Source of the DNA: an uncultured Collinsella sp.
GTDB taxonomy: Bacteria; Actinomycetota; Coriobacteriia; Coriobacteriales; Coriobacteriaceae
Assembly (NCBI GenBank): GCA_900754385.1
Contig: CAAECP010000096.1
Span: forward strand, 1-6,324
DNA: 6,324 nt
Direction: 5' to 3'
The translations under genes and the position numbers were made by a program. The stretch's first letter is position 1, and every line of letters starts with the position of its first letter. Below, piece by piece: positions 5,576 through 6,324 of this stretch. The notes under the pieces are model-generated. The model was not told the DNA's origin, ran no database searches, and saw nothing but the letters and a program-made list of their open reading frames with translations.

Positions 5576-6324
5576 ATGGAACAGAGGGTCCTCGGGGGAA
5601 GATACCTCCTCAAGGATAAGGTGGGAACAGGCGGCATGGCGACCGTCTACCGTGCACAGGACCAGGTTCTCGACCGCACGGTAGCCGTCAAGATCATGCT
5701 GCCGCAGTATGCTGGCGACGCGACCTTCGCCGCACGCTTTAAGCAGGAGGCCCAGGCAGCAGCCGGTCTCTCCTCCCCCTATATCGTGGGCGTCTACGAT
5801 TGGGGCAAGGACGGCGACACCTATTACATCGTCATGGAGTACCTGCGCGGCACCGACCTTAAGAGCGGCATCAAGAGCCACGGCGCCCTCGACCCCAAGA
5901 AGGTCGCCCAGATCGGCTCGCAGATTAGCTCCGCGCTTTCGGTCGCCCACAAGCACGAGATCATCCACCGCGACATTAAGCCGCAGAACATCATGGTGCT
6001 GCCCGACGGCAACATCAAGGTGATGGACTTTGGCATCGCGCGCGCCAAGAACAGCCACCTCACGCAAGACAACAACGTGCTGGGAACCGCCCACTACGTC
6101 AGCCCCGAGCAGACCCGTGGTCAGGACCTCGGCCCCACCTCGGATATCTACTCGCTGGGCGTCGTGATGTACGAGTGCGCCACCGGCCGCGTTCCCTTTG
6201 ACGGTGACGACGCCATCTCGGTCGCACTCAAACAAGTCAACGAGCTGCCTATTCCGCCGAGCCAGATCAACTCCGGTGTCGACGCCGACCTTGAGCGCAT
6301 CATCCTCAAGTGCATGGAGAAGGA
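5576..6324 (+). CDS. pknB: PknB-type Ser/Thr protein kinase, 5' part
   Basis: This is a Hanks-type kinase that transfers phosphate from ATP to Ser/Thr residues of wall-synthesis and division proteins. The window holds 249 codons, essentially most of the kinase domain, and the frame runs off the right edge without a stop. Visible elements are the glycine loop VGTGGMATVY (16-25), the ATP lysine Lys39 in VAVK, a Glu at 58 for the salt bridge, HRDIKPQN (131-138) with catalytic Asp133, DFG (151-153), GTAHYVSPEQ (170-179) ending the activation loop, and SDIYSLG (189-195). These closely resemble actinobacterial PknB. The membrane helix and the PASTA repeats that would confirm PknB lie beyond the window, so PknA or another paralogue remains possible. 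It is separated from the SEDS-PBP gene by 132 nt, unlike the tight packing upstream. The activation loop has only one Thr where M. tuberculosis PknB has two phosphorylated Thr residues. Confidence 0.93.
   Translation, partial: MEQRVLGGRYLLKDKVGTGGMATVYRAQDQVLDRTVAVKIMLPQYAGDATFAARFKQEAQAAAGLSSPYIVGVYDWGKDGDTYYIVMEYLRGTDLKSGIKSHGALDPKKVAQIGSQISSALSVAHKHEIIHRDIKPQNIMVLPDGNIKVMDFGIARAKNSHLTQDNNVLGTAHYVSPEQTRGQDLGPTSDIYSLGVVMYECATGRVPFDGDDAISVALKQVNELPIPPSQINSGVDADLERIILKCMEK

Noticed and set aside
5564..6235. Minus-strand 223-codon open frame opposite the kinase
   Set aside because: The + strand carries every kinase motif in order. The minus frame is Val/Asp/His-rich, as expected from antisense of GC-biased codons.
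1..6324. Mobile element, prophage, defence system or CRISPR array
   Set aside because: The window is filled with housekeeping wall-growth and phosphorylation genes in a conserved order. I saw no transposase, integrase, direct-repeat array or compositional break.

Overview
The window looks like chromosomal DNA of a high-GC actinobacterium. The gene order follows the mycobacterial wall-growth and Ser/Thr phosphorylation operon (fhaA, fhaB, pstP, rodA, pbpA, pknA/pknB), but several proteins differ from the mycobacterial versions. The fused SEDS-PBP gene, a cysteine-rich phosphatase and frequent TTT (Phe) codons in otherwise GC-rich DNA suggest a host-associated member of the Coriobacteriia, possibly Collinsella-like. 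That placement is inference: there is no rRNA or species marker here.

Layout, all on the + strand: (1) the 3' end of an FhaA-type FHA-domain gene, open to the left edge (2-337). (2) fhaB, a membrane-anchored FHA protein (344-760). (3) pstP, a PP2C phosphatase with one membrane span and an unusual ~210-residue N-terminal extension (757-2556). (4) One long gene encoding a SEDS glycosyltransferase (RodA/FtsW family) fused to a class B penicillin-binding protein (2573-5443). (5) A 132-bp gap with a GC-rich hairpin and a tiny 16-codon ORF. (6) The N-terminal 249 codons of a PknB-type Ser/Thr kinase, running off the right edge (5576-6324).

The first four genes are tightly packed: a 6-nt gap, a 4-nt ATGA overlap, then a 16-nt gap. 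They are probably one transcript. The kinase has its own strong Shine-Dalgarno and may be partly uncoupled from the upstream genes by the hairpin. In the expected circuit, the kinase phosphorylates wall-synthesis proteins, the FHA proteins bind the resulting phosphothreonines, and PstP reverses the marks. The SEDS-PBP polypeptide polymerises and crosslinks peptidoglycan at the membrane. Coding covers almost the whole window. I saw no mobile element, tRNA/rRNA, CRISPR array or defence system. The most notable feature is the one-polypeptide SEDS-PBP synthase, followed by the phosphatase extension and the altered activation loop of the kinase.
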